DNA from: an uncultured Lactobacillus sp.
GTDB lineage: Bacteria; Bacillota; Bacilli; Lactobacillales; Lactobacillaceae
Length of the DNA: 29,901 nucleotides
Assembly: GCA_937874695.1 (NCBI GenBank)
Contig: CALNAJ010000012.1
Span: forward strand, 1 to 29,901
Reading direction: 5' to 3'
Positions within the stretch are counted from its first letter, which is position 1; each line of letters opens with the position of its first letter. The notes under the pieces are model-generated. The model worked only from the letters and a program-made list of their open reading frames with translations, ran no database searches and was not told the origin of the DNA. Positions 16,234 through 24,564 of the stretch are shown piece after piece. Both the position numbers and the translations under genes were made by a program.

Positions 16234-18000
16234 ATGCTGCACACAGTGATTGAAAAGAATAGTTATCAGGACTCCATCGTGCTCATGCTGTTGACGAACT
16301 ACCTGGAAACTCTGGATGGCGTCAACAATGTACAAGTCATGATGGGAACCCCTGCTAACAAAGATATCTTTAAGACCGGTGGCTTAGCTACTGATGAGTT
16401 GGAAGCCGCAACCCCTAACGACATGGTGGTTGTCCTCGACGTTGATAACGAAGATTTGATTGACGACGTGGTCAAGAAAGCCAAAGTCTACTTGGATGAA
16501 CAATCCAATGGGAGTGACGATGAGAACAGTGGCGAAGAACGGGTCAAGACCTGGGATAAAGCCTTAGAAGTTGCTAAGGATGCGCCGGTAGCGTTGATTT
16601 CCGTACCCGGTGTTTACGCCGCAAGTGAAGTTGAAAAGGCTTTGGACGCTGGCAAAAACGTATTCTGCTTCAGCGACAATGTGACGATCGAAGACGAAGC
16701 GCGTCTGAAACAAATGGCTCATGAAAAGGGCCTGCTGTTGATGGGGCCCGACTGTGGGACTGGGATTGCGAATGGCTTGCCATTAGCCTTCGCTAACCGG
16801 GTTCGCAAGGGAAGCATTGGTATCGTTGGCGCTTCCGGAACCGGGATTCAAGAAGTGACGGCCATCATCCATAAGATGGGCGAAGGGGTCACTAACGCCA
16901 TCGGTACCGGTGGTCGTGACTTGAAGGCTCAGGTTCAAGGTATTACCTTCAAGGACAGCATTGCCCTGTTGGATCAAGATCCAGACGTTAAGGTGATTGT
17001 GGCCATCTCGAAGCCGCCTGCAAAGGAAGTTCGTGATGATGCGGTTGACCTGTTACGGGCAGCCAAGAAGCCAGTCGTGGCCATCTTCTTAGGTGAAAAA
17101 CCAGAAGCCCACGAAAAGGGACTCTACAGAGCTTATACGTTGGAAGAAACCGCGAAGATTGCGGTTGGCTTACTGCACGGACAGGAACCTACTGGGAACG
17201 AAGACGTTGCCGTTAAGGTGCCTGATGTGAAATTACAACCTCAGCAGAAGTACATTAAGGGCTACTACTCCGGCGGGACATTAGCTTATGAAGCCGCAAC
17301 CTTAATGAACAACACGTTGGGTCTCCATGCTAAAAATGGTGTCGATGGGTCAATCCTGAAGAAGGATGGCTACGAAGTGTTAGACCTCGGTGACGATGTC
17401 TTTACGCAAGGTCGGCCACACCCAATGATTGATGCCACGAAGCGGAAAGAAATGATGGTTTCAGCAGGGCAAGACCCTGAAACTGCTGCAATTCTGTTGG
17501 ATATCGTGCTCGGCTACGGGACAACTGATGACATGGCGGGTGATTTGAAAGATACAATCATCAAGGTCAAGGCGGATGCTAAGGCTGAAGGTCGTGAATT
17601 ACCAGTGATTGCCACCATTGTCGGGACTGACATGGATCCACAGGATTACAGTCAACAACAACGGACCTTAGCCGAAGCAGGTGTCATTATCTGCGAAAAC
17701 AACGCCCAAGCCGTTAAGACTGCCTTAGCTATTGTGGGTCATCCAGTTGAAGAAACACCATTACCAATTCTGCCAGAAAAGCCATCGAACGTGAAGATGC
17801 CAGCTGTTTCTGACAAGCTGAAGGAAATGCTGACGGCCACGCGTTTCTTAAACATCGGGCTGGAAAGCTTTGCAGAAGCAATCAATGAAAGTGGTGGGAG
17901 TGCTGTCCAGTTTGACTGGAAGCCAATCGCCGGTGGGAATGTTGAGCTGCAAAAGGCCCTGCTGTTCCTCAATAAAGTCGATTTGAAAGTAGGGGTGTAA
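16234..18000 (+). CDS. allF: FdrA-family subunit of oxamate carbamoyltransferase
   Basis: A 588-residue FdrA homologue with a succinyl-CoA-synthetase-like CoA-binding/ligase layout: GIVGASGTGIQEV, then GTGGRDLKAQ and KPVVAIFLGEKP. The phosphohistidine motif GHAGA expected shortly after KPVV in the synthetases is absent, which fits a transferase rather than a ligase. An acidic linker near residues 90-100 (SNGSDDENSGEER) separates the first small domain. In E. coli, FdrA with YlbE and YlbF was renamed AllF-AllG-AllH and assigned to oxamate carbamoyltransferase (oxalurate plus phosphate to oxamate plus carbamoyl phosphate), as I recall. All three genes and carbamate kinase are present here in order. 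The ribosome site (GAAAGAGAG) is weak. Confidence 0.88.
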   Translation: MLHTVIEKNSYQDSIVLMLLTNYLETLDGVNNVQVMMGTPANKDIFKTGGLATDELEAATPNDMVVVLDVDNEDLIDDVVKKAKVYLDEQSNGSDDENSGEERVKTWDKALEVAKDAPVALISVPGVYAASEVEKALDAGKNVFCFSDNVTIEDEARLKQMAHEKGLLLMGPDCGTGIANGLPLAFANRVRKGSIGIVGASGTGIQEVTAIIHKMGEGVTNAIGTGGRDLKAQVQGITFKDSIALLDQDPDVKVIVAISKPPAKEVRDDAVDLLRAAKKPVVAIFLGEKPEAHEKGLYRAYTLEETAKIAVGLLHGQEPTGNEDVAVKVPDVKLQPQQKYIKGYYSGGTLAYEAATLMNNTLGLHAKNGVDGSILKKDGYEVLDLGDDVFTQGRPHPMIDATKRKEMMVSAGQDPETAAILLDIVLGYGTTDDMAGDLKDTIIKVKADAKAEGRELPVIATIVGTDMDPQDYSQQQRTLAEAGVIICENNAQAVKTALAIVGHPVEETPLPILPEKPSNVKMPAVSDKLKEMLTATRFLNIGLESFAEAINESGGSAVQFDWKPIAGGNVELQKALLFLNKVDLKVGV

Positions 18001-18003
18001 TGA

Positions 18004-19266
18004 ATGGTTTATAAAAGCATAGACGAAGCCAATCAGGCGGTTGTCTCAAAAATTATTGCCGGTTCACCATTCCTATTGGATGTTGTTCCCGCAATCGATG
18101 TTATCGATGAATTCAAGCACGGCAAGGTTCTGCTCCATGCCGGTCCACCAATTACTTATGATAAGATGATTGATCCCGTCCAAGGTGCCTGCATGGGTGC
18201 CGCCATGTTCGAAGGGTGGGCAGACAATGAAGATGACGCGCGCAAACTCATGGAAAGCGGCGAAGTCACTCTCATTCCTTGCCACCACGTTGACGCGGTT
18301 GGCCCAATGGGCGGCATTACTTCAGCGCACATGCCAGTCGTTGTGGTTGAAAACCGGACTGATGGCAATCGCGCCTACTGCACGATGAACGAAGGTATCG
18401 GTGCCGTCTTACGGTTCGGTGCTAACGGGCCAGAAGTTATTGATCGGTTACGCTGGATGCGTGATGTCTTAGGCCCAGTGTTGAGTAAGGCTTTGCAAAC
18501 GCGTGAACCGTTGAATGTAAACGTTTTAATCGCAAAAGCCATTGCTATGGGGGATGAATTTCATCAACGGAATATCGCCGCTTCACTGGCGTTCTTAAAG
18601 GAAATGTCTCCAAGTATTGTCGCTTTGGATATCGATCAGAAGGACAAAGAAGACGTTATCCAATTCCTGGCTGATACCGACCAATTCTTCTTGAACATTA
18701 TGATGGCTTCCGCCAAATCCGTTATGGACGGCGCCCGTCAGATTCAGGAAGGAACAATCGTCACGGCAATGTGCCGGAACGGTTACGAATTTGGGATTCG
18801 GATTGCTGGGATGGGTGACGAATGGTTCACTGGACCAGTTAACACACCACATGGCCTGTACTTCTCTGGTTTCTCCGAAGACGATGCGTCGCCTGACATG
18901 GGTGACAGTGCCATCACCGAAACGTTCGGGGTTGGTGGGTTCGCCATGATCGCCGCACCTGCCGTTACTCGGTTCATTGGAACGGGTGGTTTCTTCGATG
19001 CGCTGCATATTAGCGAGGACATGACAGAAATCACCACGGCATCCAATCCGAATTTCCCAATCCCAACTTGGGACTTCCGGGGAATCTCAATCGGAATTGA
19101 TGCACGGAAGGTTGTTGAAACGGGTATTCTCCCAGTCATTAACACGGGGATTGCCAACAAGAAAGCTGGGTTAGGACAAATCGGAGCAGGGACCGTTAAT
19201 CCACCGATGGAAGCCTTCGAGAAAGCTGTCCTGGCTTACGCTAAGAAGTTAGGTTTCGAGGAATAA
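18004..19266 (+). CDS. allG: DUF1116 (YlbE) subunit of oxamate carbamoyltransferase
   Basis: A 420-residue DUF1116 protein. Family landmarks include IDVIDEFKHGKVLLHAGPPI, PIQGACMGA-like DPVQGACMGAAMFEGWA, MGGITSAHMPVVVVEN and MCRNGYEFGIRIAGMGDEWF. It begins 3 bases after the allF stop and its own stop touches the allH ATG, so translational coupling of the three subunits is likely. It probably forms the carbamoyl-transfer complex with AllF and AllH. The separate role of this subunit cannot be read from the sequence. Confidence 0.9.
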   Translation: MVYKSIDEANQAVVSKIIAGSPFLLDVVPAIDVIDEFKHGKVLLHAGPPITYDKMIDPVQGACMGAAMFEGWADNEDDARKLMESGEVTLIPCHHVDAVGPMGGITSAHMPVVVVENRTDGNRAYCTMNEGIGAVLRFGANGPEVIDRLRWMRDVLGPVLSKALQTREPLNVNVLIAKAIAMGDEFHQRNIAASLAFLKEMSPSIVALDIDQKDKEDVIQFLADTDQFFLNIMMASAKSVMDGARQIQEGTIVTAMCRNGYEFGIRIAGMGDEWFTGPVNTPHGLYFSGFSEDDASPDMGDSAITETFGVGGFAMIAAPAVTRFIGTGGFFDALHISEDMTEITTASNPNFPIPTWDFRGISIGIDARKVVETGILPVINTGIANKKAGLGQIGAGTVNPPMEAFEKAVLAYAKKLGFEE

Positions 19267-20121
19267 ATGCGTGAAGTAGAAGTTCTGGGCGACCACGTAC
19301 TTCTGACTCTAGAAGATAGAGATTGGTATGTTCACAGTGTCTTTGAACATACCTTTAATTTAACAGACAAGCAGCATACGCCGTTGGTGATTCTGACCGG
19401 CGACCGCTCAAAACTCTTACCAGGTGGACTCTATCTTCCGCCACGCGACTTTAACGATTTATTGAGTCAGATCAGAGATACCCGCAAAGTTGCATTTCGC
19501 GGCGATTCATTCTATATCGAGACCTACCAAGATTTCTGGCGTCTCAGAATAGTCGACTCGTTTCGTGCCGACCTCTTAACGGAGGGGATTCGTTCAGACC
19601 GGTTAGGCTACTTACTGAATAACTGTCGCAACATTGACCGGCAAACTGGATTCGATCAGCCGTTTCAAGATTTCCTGACAGCGGAAACTTCGCCATATCA
19701 AAAAGAGACATCTTGGCTAACAAATGCCGTCACCGTCCAATGGGGAGTCGACTTCTTCATTGGCAGAGGCAGGGGGCTCACCCCATCGGGCGATGACTTT
19801 TTGTTAGGCTGGCTGCTCATTGATTGGTTGAGTGGCAACCATCAGGAACTCAGAGCGGCGGTCGCTTCTCGAATTGGAGATGCCAGTTATACCACCGATG
19901 TTGGTCGAAGTTATCTTTATTACGCCCTGCGGCGCCGGTTCAGTAGCGCATTACTGGGCATCGTTCGGTACCTCAAGGGCAACGAACCACTGGAGAATCT
20001 AGACAACCTATTGGCAGAAGCTATCGAGTATGGCAACACGTCGGGCATTGATTGCCTGGCTGGAATCGTGTCAGCACTAGTGTACAAGCAGGTCAATCTC
20101 GACCTTGATTTAAAATATTGA
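19267..20121 (+). CDS. allH: DUF2877 (YlbF) subunit of oxamate carbamoyltransferase
   Basis: A 284-residue DUF2877 protein recognised by GRGRGLTPSGDDFLLGWLLI at about residues 165-184, followed by a helical C-terminus. The ATG directly follows the allG TAA, with GAGGAA inside the end of allG as ribosome site. In E. coli the YlbF homologue is the third part of the oxamate carbamoyltransferase set. Similar DUF2877 proteins occur without allantoin genes, so the function here rests on context. Confidence 0.85.
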   Translation: MREVEVLGDHVLLTLEDRDWYVHSVFEHTFNLTDKQHTPLVILTGDRSKLLPGGLYLPPRDFNDLLSQIRDTRKVAFRGDSFYIETYQDFWRLRIVDSFRADLLTEGIRSDRLGYLLNNCRNIDRQTGFDQPFQDFLTAETSPYQKETSWLTNAVTVQWGVDFFIGRGRGLTPSGDDFLLGWLLIDWLSGNHQELRAAVASRIGDASYTTDVGRSYLYYALRRRFSSALLGIVRYLKGNEPLENLDNLLAEAIEYGNTSGIDCLAGIVSALVYKQVNLDLDLKY

Positions 20122-20145
20122 TACGGAAGAAAGGGGGGAATCCCA

Positions 20146-21087
20146 ATGGCTAAACGAGTTGTGATTGCGGTCGGCGGTAACGCCATTCTCCAACCGAAAC
20201 AGGATCCAACATTTGAAGTTCAGATGACTAATGTTCAGAAGAGTGCTGAGCAGATCGCCAAGATTGAGGCTATGGATTATGAAATTGTACTGACCCATGG
20301 TAACGGTCCCCAAGTTGGGAATATTCTCCAACAGAATGAGCTGGCAAAACACACGGTGCCAGCACTCCCATTGGATGCTTGTAATGGTGAATCTCAAGGA
20401 TTCATTGGTTACATGCTGGAACAAAGCTTGAAGAACACGTTGCGACAGAATCAGTCGTCGGCCAACGTTGCAACCTTGTTGACCGAAGTCGAAGTTGACC
20501 GCGATGATCCAGCCTTTAAGGATCCTAGTAAGCCAATTGGCGTCTTCTATGATGAAGACGAAGCTAAGAAGCTTCAGGCTGATAAGGGATGGATCATGAA
20601 GGAAGACGCAGGTCGGGGTTACCGCCGCGTAGTCCCTTCACCAATGCCGGCGATGATTCACGGTGTAGATTCCATTAATCATTTGCTGGAACAAAACATC
20701 ATCGTCATCGCTGGTGGGGGTGGCGGTATCCCGGTCTATCAAGACGAGAACGGTCTGCTCCAAGGACTGGAAGCCGTGATTGACAAAGATCGGACGGGTC
20801 GGAAGTTGGCGGAACAAGTGAATGCCGACATCTTCATGATTTTGACCGACGTCAGTAACGTCTACATCAATTATGGCAAGCCTAACCAGAAAAAATTGGA
20901 AGCGGTTTGTGTAAAGGAAACCCAGAAGTATCTCGACGACGGTCAGTTTGCCGCCGGGAGCATGGGACCTAAGATTGAAGCAGCAATTGCGTTCGCCAAA
21001 ACCGGGCGGACGGCCATCATCTGTTCCTTAGATGAGGCTGACCTGGCCTTACAGGGTAAGGCGGGGACGCGCATTAGTTATACTTAA
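20146..21087 (+). CDS. arcC: Carbamate kinase
   Basis: A 313-residue amino-acid-kinase-fold enzyme that transfers phosphate from carbamoyl phosphate to ADP, giving ATP plus carbamate, which decays to ammonia and CO2. Motifs: VVIAVGGNAIL at the N-terminus, LTHGNGPQVGN, GRGYRRVVPSPMP, VIAGGGGGIPV and FAAGSMGPKIEAA. As the last gene of the allantoin unit, with no arginine deiminase or ornithine carbamoyltransferase genes nearby, it corresponds to E. coli AllK (YbcF) rather than the ADI-pathway enzyme. It is the ATP-yielding step. AAAGGGGGG precedes the ATG. Confidence 0.95.
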   Translation: MAKRVVIAVGGNAILQPKQDPTFEVQMTNVQKSAEQIAKIEAMDYEIVLTHGNGPQVGNILQQNELAKHTVPALPLDACNGESQGFIGYMLEQSLKNTLRQNQSSANVATLLTEVEVDRDDPAFKDPSKPIGVFYDEDEAKKLQADKGWIMKEDAGRGYRRVVPSPMPAMIHGVDSINHLLEQNIIVIAGGGGGIPVYQDENGLLQGLEAVIDKDRTGRKLAEQVNADIFMILTDVSNVYINYGKPNQKKLEAVCVKETQKYLDDGQFAAGSMGPKIEAAIAFAKTGRTAIICSLDEADLALQGKAGTRISYT

Positions 21088-21167
21088 CCACGGCATTACT
21101 TAGCTTGGAAGATTGATTGTCAGGTAAAACACGAATGGTGATTCGGATTTGAGAGGTGCAACTGCCG

Positions 21168-21300
21168 GATCAACGGTTATCAACCGTGATCAAACTTCTT
21201 AAAGCCAGAGTCAACTGGCGGGGGATTAGCCGTCAAAGTAAACAGGAATCGGTGAGTCGAATTGGAAGGGCCATAGTGCCGGACCGGTTCGACTATCACC
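21168..21300 (+). other. Folded leader region between arcC and the alcohol dehydrogenase gene
   Basis: Three hairpins lie in a row: ACGGTT/AACCGT (21173-21187, extended by GATC on both sides), GCCAG/CTGGC (21204-21219), and a 50-base structure from 21251 to 21300 with a 10-bp stem (two G-U pairs), a 5-bp outer stem and an inner GGC/GCC stem. No T-run follows, so it is not a normal terminator. It could be a leader RNA or processing site. No known RNA family is recognised. Confidence 0.4.
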
Positions 21301-21357
21301 GTAACTCTATTGTGAAATTTGTTACAACCACATCAAAAATTCTGGAGGTAGAACGCT

Positions 21358-22116
21358 ATGAGTCATCGTTTAGATGGAAAAGTTGCGATTGTTACGGGTG
21401 GTACGTTAGGTATCGGATTGGCTGTTGCCGACAAGTTTGTTGAAGAGGGCGGCAAGGTCATGATCACTGGTCGGCATGCCGATGTTGGTGAAAAGGCTGC
21501 GAAGAGCATTGGTGGCCCAGATGTCATTCAATTCTTCCAACATGATGCAACTGACGAGCAAGGCTGGCTGGACTTGTTTGATGCTACCGAAAAGGCGTTT
21601 GGCCCAGTAACGACAATCGTCAACAATGCCGGTATGGCCGTGAATAAGAGCATTGAAAATACCACGACCAAAGAATGGAAGCAACAATTGGCCGTTAACT
21701 TGGATGGTGTCTTCTACGGGACACGTCTTGGGATTCAACGGATGAAGAACAAGAACCTTGGTGCATCAATCATCAACATGTCTTCAATCGAAGGCTTCGT
21801 TGGTGACCCTAACCTGGGTGCTTACAACGCTTCAAAGGGTGCTGTACGGATCATGACCAAGTCTGCTGCCGTTGATTGTGCCTTGAAGGACTACGACGTC
21901 CGGGTTAACACGGTTCATCCTGGGTACATCAAGACCCCACTAGTTGACGATCTGCCTGGTGCTGAAGAAGCCATGTCAGCGCGGACCAAGACGCCTATGG
22001 GCCATATCGGTGAACCTAACGATATTGCTTGGATCTGTGTTTACTTAGCCTCAGACGAAGCCAAGTTTGCGACCGGTTCAGAATTCGTGGTCGACGGGGG
22101 TTACACTGCCCAATAA
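21358..22116 (+). CDS. radh: (R)-specific alcohol dehydrogenase, short-chain, NADP-dependent
   Basis: A 252-residue short-chain dehydrogenase that, by memory, is nearly identical to the L. brevis/L. kefiri (R)-specific alcohol dehydrogenase, a Mg-dependent homotetramer reducing ketones such as acetophenone with NADPH. It shows TGGTLGIG nucleotide binding, Gly38-Arg39 (TGR) typical of NADP preference, Ser143, Tyr156 and Lys160 as catalytic residues, and the conserved C-terminus GSEFVVDGGYTAQ. TCTGGAGG precedes the ATG. It stands between arcC and the D-2-hydroxyacid dehydrogenase gene and has its own folded leader. A degenerate cre-like sequence (21313-21326, centre CG replaced by TT) lies upstream. 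Its natural substrate is not known. Confidence 0.95.
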   Translation: MSHRLDGKVAIVTGGTLGIGLAVADKFVEEGGKVMITGRHADVGEKAAKSIGGPDVIQFFQHDATDEQGWLDLFDATEKAFGPVTTIVNNAGMAVNKSIENTTTKEWKQQLAVNLDGVFYGTRLGIQRMKNKNLGASIINMSSIEGFVGDPNLGAYNASKGAVRIMTKSAAVDCALKDYDVRVNTVHPGYIKTPLVDDLPGAEEAMSARTKTPMGHIGEPNDIAWICVYLASDEAKFATGSEFVVDGGYTAQ

Positions 22117-22136
22117 ACCGGCAGTGCATCGTTACG

Positions 22137-22152
22137 TGAAAACGTATACAAT
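22137..22152 (+). promoter_or_regulatory. cre fused to -10 before the D-2-hydroxyacid dehydrogenase gene
   Basis: TGAAAACGTATACA (22137-22150) fits the cre consensus at 13 of 14 positions and overlaps TACAAT (22147-22152). No good -35 is seen. This is the same architecture as before the permease and allC. Confidence 0.6.
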
Positions 22153-22191
22153 AGAGTTGTAAACCCAAATCTTGCAGAAGGAGTGACATTC

Positions 22192-23151
22192 ATGGCTAGT
22201 GTTTTAGTAACTGCAGCAATTCCAGAGTCTGCTTTGGCTATTTTGAAGGAAGCTGGACTGGAGATCGATGTCTATACGGGCAGTGGATTAATCACGAAAG
22301 AAGAATTGGTTAAGCGAATCGTGGGTAAGGATTATCTGATTACGCCACTGTCGACTCAGGTCGACAAGGACGTCATCGATGCCGATCCCAATCTGAAGAT
22401 TATTGCCAACTATGGGGCAGGCTTCAACAACATTGATGCTGCTTATGCGCGGCAAAAGGGGATTCCCGTAACCAATACGCCAGAAGTCTCGACTGTTTCA
22501 ACTGCTGAAGTGACGACGGGCCTGATGATTACGTTGGCGCACCGGATGGTTGAAGGCGATAAACTGATGCGGACCAAGGGCTTCGATGGGTGGTCACCAC
22601 TCTTCTTCTTAGGCCATGAACTCTCTGGTAAGACACTGGGTATTGTTGGTATGGGCCAGATTGGACAAGCCGTTGCGAAACGGATGAAGGCGTTCGACAT
22701 GAACATCATCTACTCACAACGGACCCGGCTTGATCCAAAGGTGGAAGCACAATTTGATGCAAAATTCGTCAGCTTAGAAGAGTTGATTCAAACGAGTGAC
22801 GTTTTGAGCCTGCACTGTCCACTAAACGATGCCACACACCACATGATTGGGGCACCTGAATTCAAACAAATGAAGTCATCTGCTTACCTGATCAATGCCG
22901 CACGGGGACCCGTGATTGATGAAGCGGCTCTGCTGGAAGCACTGAAGGCTGGCGAATTGGTTGGCGCAGCGCTGGATGTTTATGAAGCAGAACCAAATGT
23001 CGATGATGGTTTCAAGGCACTGGATAACGTCATTCTGACACCTCACGTGGGGAACGCTACCGTTGAAGCGCGGGATGCGATGGCCGCTATCGTTGCCAAG
23101 AACACCGTTCGGATCGATCAAGGTCAAGAACCGCTGCACATCGTTAATTAA
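22192..23151 (+). CDS. D-2-hydroxyacid dehydrogenase (glyoxylate/hydroxypyruvate reductase-like)
   Basis: A 319-residue D-isomer-specific 2-hydroxyacid dehydrogenase. It shows the Rossmann motif GMGQIG (153-158) and catalytic Arg238 (NAARGP), Glu267 (YEAEP) and His285 (TPHVGNAT). After the second strand there is Ser175-Gln-Arg177 instead of an Asp, which favours NADPH. Closest types are glyoxylate or hydroxypyruvate reductases. The cre/-10 promoter matches those of the allantoin genes, so a link is likely, for instance disposal of glyoxylate formed by spontaneous decay of ureidoglycolate. AAGGAG (22178-22183) fixes the ATG at 22192. The exact substrate is open. Confidence 0.88.
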   Translation: MASVLVTAAIPESALAILKEAGLEIDVYTGSGLITKEELVKRIVGKDYLITPLSTQVDKDVIDADPNLKIIANYGAGFNNIDAAYARQKGIPVTNTPEVSTVSTAEVTTGLMITLAHRMVEGDKLMRTKGFDGWSPLFFLGHELSGKTLGIVGMGQIGQAVAKRMKAFDMNIIYSQRTRLDPKVEAQFDAKFVSLEELIQTSDVLSLHCPLNDATHHMIGAPEFKQMKSSAYLINAARGPVIDEAALLEALKAGELVGAALDVYEAEPNVDDGFKALDNVILTPHVGNATVEARDAMAAIVAKNTVRIDQGQEPLHIVN

Positions 23152-23186
23152 CACCACCTTCATATTATGATTAGAGAATAGTTTTG

Positions 23187-23221
23187 GCGGAAGCGACTCA
23201 GACATGGGGGCTTCCGCTTTT
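23187..23221 (+). terminator. Terminator of the D-2-hydroxyacid dehydrogenase gene
   Basis: GCGGAAGC (23187-23194) pairs with GCTTCCGC (23210-23217), followed by a T-run. Confidence 0.75.
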
Positions 23222-23560
23222 GGTGACTGCCAGAATTTTAGTCGTAAATAGGTCTCCGATTCAGATCTTGTGATCAATTTGGCTGACGGTCCCATTTTCG
23301 AATGACTCTATAGCCGCTAAAGGGGTGAATGAAATAGATGACAACTCTGATTGCTATTCGCTACGCAATGGATAGACGGGTAATTATTTCGTGATTTAAA
23401 GCTTGTTCTGATCATAACAGAGCCCCTCGTAAATAGCGATAACTATCGTATTGGGGGTCTGGGCGATTAAAGCCGTGGTTAGTTCTTCGATTCAACAACC
23501 GCTGCCGACAATTGCCGTCGTGACAGTTGAATGCTGGCAGATGAGGTTCAAAGGGTATAC
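23222..23560. other. Gap without recognisable gene
   Basis: About 340 bases show no gene with a ribosome site or known domain. A weak CCCC...GGGG hairpin at about 23423-23458 encloses a GCGATA/ATCG-type pairing. Short frames on both strands look random. Confidence 0.5.
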
Positions 23561-23586
23561 AAAAGGGAGCAGTCGCCACTGCTCCC
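23561..23586 (-). terminator. Terminator-like hairpin, minus orientation
   Basis: A perfect 9-bp stem, GGGAGCAGT (23565-23573) with ACTGCTCCC (23578-23586), carries a CGCC loop. The A-run at 23561-23564 becomes a T-run on the minus strand. Confidence 0.6.
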
Positions 23587-23690
23587 TCACACGACACCAC
23601 ACTAGACTTGCGGTTACCCATAGTATACGCCGTTCACGAATCTAGGACAACGCTTTCATTGATGATTTCATTATTTACGCGAAGCGACAC

Positions 23691-23734
23691 AAAAGGAGAA
23701 GCGATTGGCTATATTAGCAACAGCTTCTCCTTTT
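23691..23734. terminator. Terminator after the crcB pair
   Basis: A 12-bp stem (23691-23702 with 23723-23734) has a 20-base loop and AAAA/TTTT ends. It lies about 70 bases beyond the stop of the second crcB gene on the minus strand and can act in both directions. Confidence 0.7.
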
Positions 23735-23802
23735 GCGCATATGATAAGCCGCGCACTAGGACTGCCTAAGAGACTTTAGTGTCTGAACGGTTGGCGGTTG
23801 CA

Positions 23803-24156
23803 TCAAGTCACCAGCACATAGCCAACAAAAGCACTAACTACACCCAAAGTAGCAGACATCGCCAAGTAGCTCATAGCTGTGAGAGGCTTATGATCAAGCA
23901 GCTTGATAAAGTCATTGGTAAACGTGGAGAAGGTGGAGAAGCCACCCAGAAATCCACTAGCAACCTGAAAGAGTAGTGTGGTTGGGGCCAACAGCCCGGT
24001 GGCGATTCCCAAGAGGCCAGAGCCGAGAATGTTAATCGTGATAGTGGCTACTGGAAATTGCGTCGGCCGAATAACCAGGTCGGAAACATAACCCACCGTG
24101 AAGCGGGTCAAGGCACCACAACCACCGGCTAAGCCGATATAGAGGATTGGCAGCAT
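23803..24156 (-). CDS. crcB2: CrcB/Fluc fluoride channel, second subunit
   Basis: A 117-residue membrane protein with four spans and the family motif GFLGGFSTFSTFTNDF. The N-terminal GCGALTRF and the NILGSGLLG segment are also typical. Fluc channels export fluoride as antiparallel dimers; when two genes are paired, the channel is often a heterodimer. The frame is open further upstream, but the ATG at 24156 follows AAAGGG at 9 bases and begins at the first membrane helix. It starts 4 bases after the stop of the first crcB gene. Confidence 0.92.
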   Translation of the reverse strand: MLPILYIGLAGGCGALTRFTVGYVSDLVIRPTQFPVATITINILGSGLLGIATGLLAPTTLLFQVASGFLGGFSTFSTFTNDFIKLLDHKPLTAMSYLAMSATLGVVSAFVGYVLVT

Positions 24157-24160
24157 GGCA

Positions 24161-24535
24161 TCACGCCCTTTCAGTGACGCGGGCGCTAATGCGGAAACCC
24201 AGGACGGCGGCGCCACACCCTAACAATAGGCTGGCCAACCAGTAGGTCACGGCCAACCCCAGTGCCCCTTGCTGTAGAAGGGTTACAACGTCCATGGAGA
24301 AGGTTGAGAAGGTCGTGAAGCTCCCAACGAGGCCGACTGTCAGACCGGCCATTACGGCTTCTGAGAGGGGAATTAAGGTGGGGAGCGTTTTCGAAATAAA
24401 AGCGAGGAGAAAAGATCCTGCTACGTTGATCAGGAGAATCGTCGTCAAATGGTGGTTGGTCATTGCGGTTAGGCCAAGTCGTAAGAGACTGCCACAGAAG
24501 GCAAACGCGAAGATGGCGCTGAGCTTTTTAAGCAT
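24161..24535 (-). CDS. crcB1: CrcB/Fluc fluoride channel, first subunit
   Basis: A 124-residue, four-span CrcB protein with CGSLLRLGLT, INVAGSFLLAF and GLVGSFTTFSTFSMDV. It is clearly diverged from its neighbour, so the two are likely partners in one heteromeric fluoride exporter rather than a recent duplication. GGAGG stands 8 bases before the ATG at 24535. A TTGACA promoter and a strongly folded leader precede it. The pair has no evident link to allantoin use. Confidence 0.92.
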   Translation of the reverse strand: MLKKLSAIFAFAFCGSLLRLGLTAMTNHHLTTILLINVAGSFLLAFISKTLPTLIPLSEAVMAGLTVGLVGSFTTFSTFSMDVVTLLQQGALGLAVTYWLASLLLGCGAAVLGFRISARVTERA

Positions 24536-24564
24536 GCTGAGGACCTCCAATTTGTGATGAACGC

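Noticed and set aside
21156..21443. 95-codon plus-strand frame before the alcohol dehydrogenase gene
   Set aside because: It runs through the hairpin region and into the dehydrogenase gene in another frame, and shows no protein-like features.
23412..23645. Short frames on both strands in the gap after the D-2-hydroxyacid dehydrogenase gene
   Set aside because: They have no ribosome sites and cross a terminator hairpin; no recognisable family.
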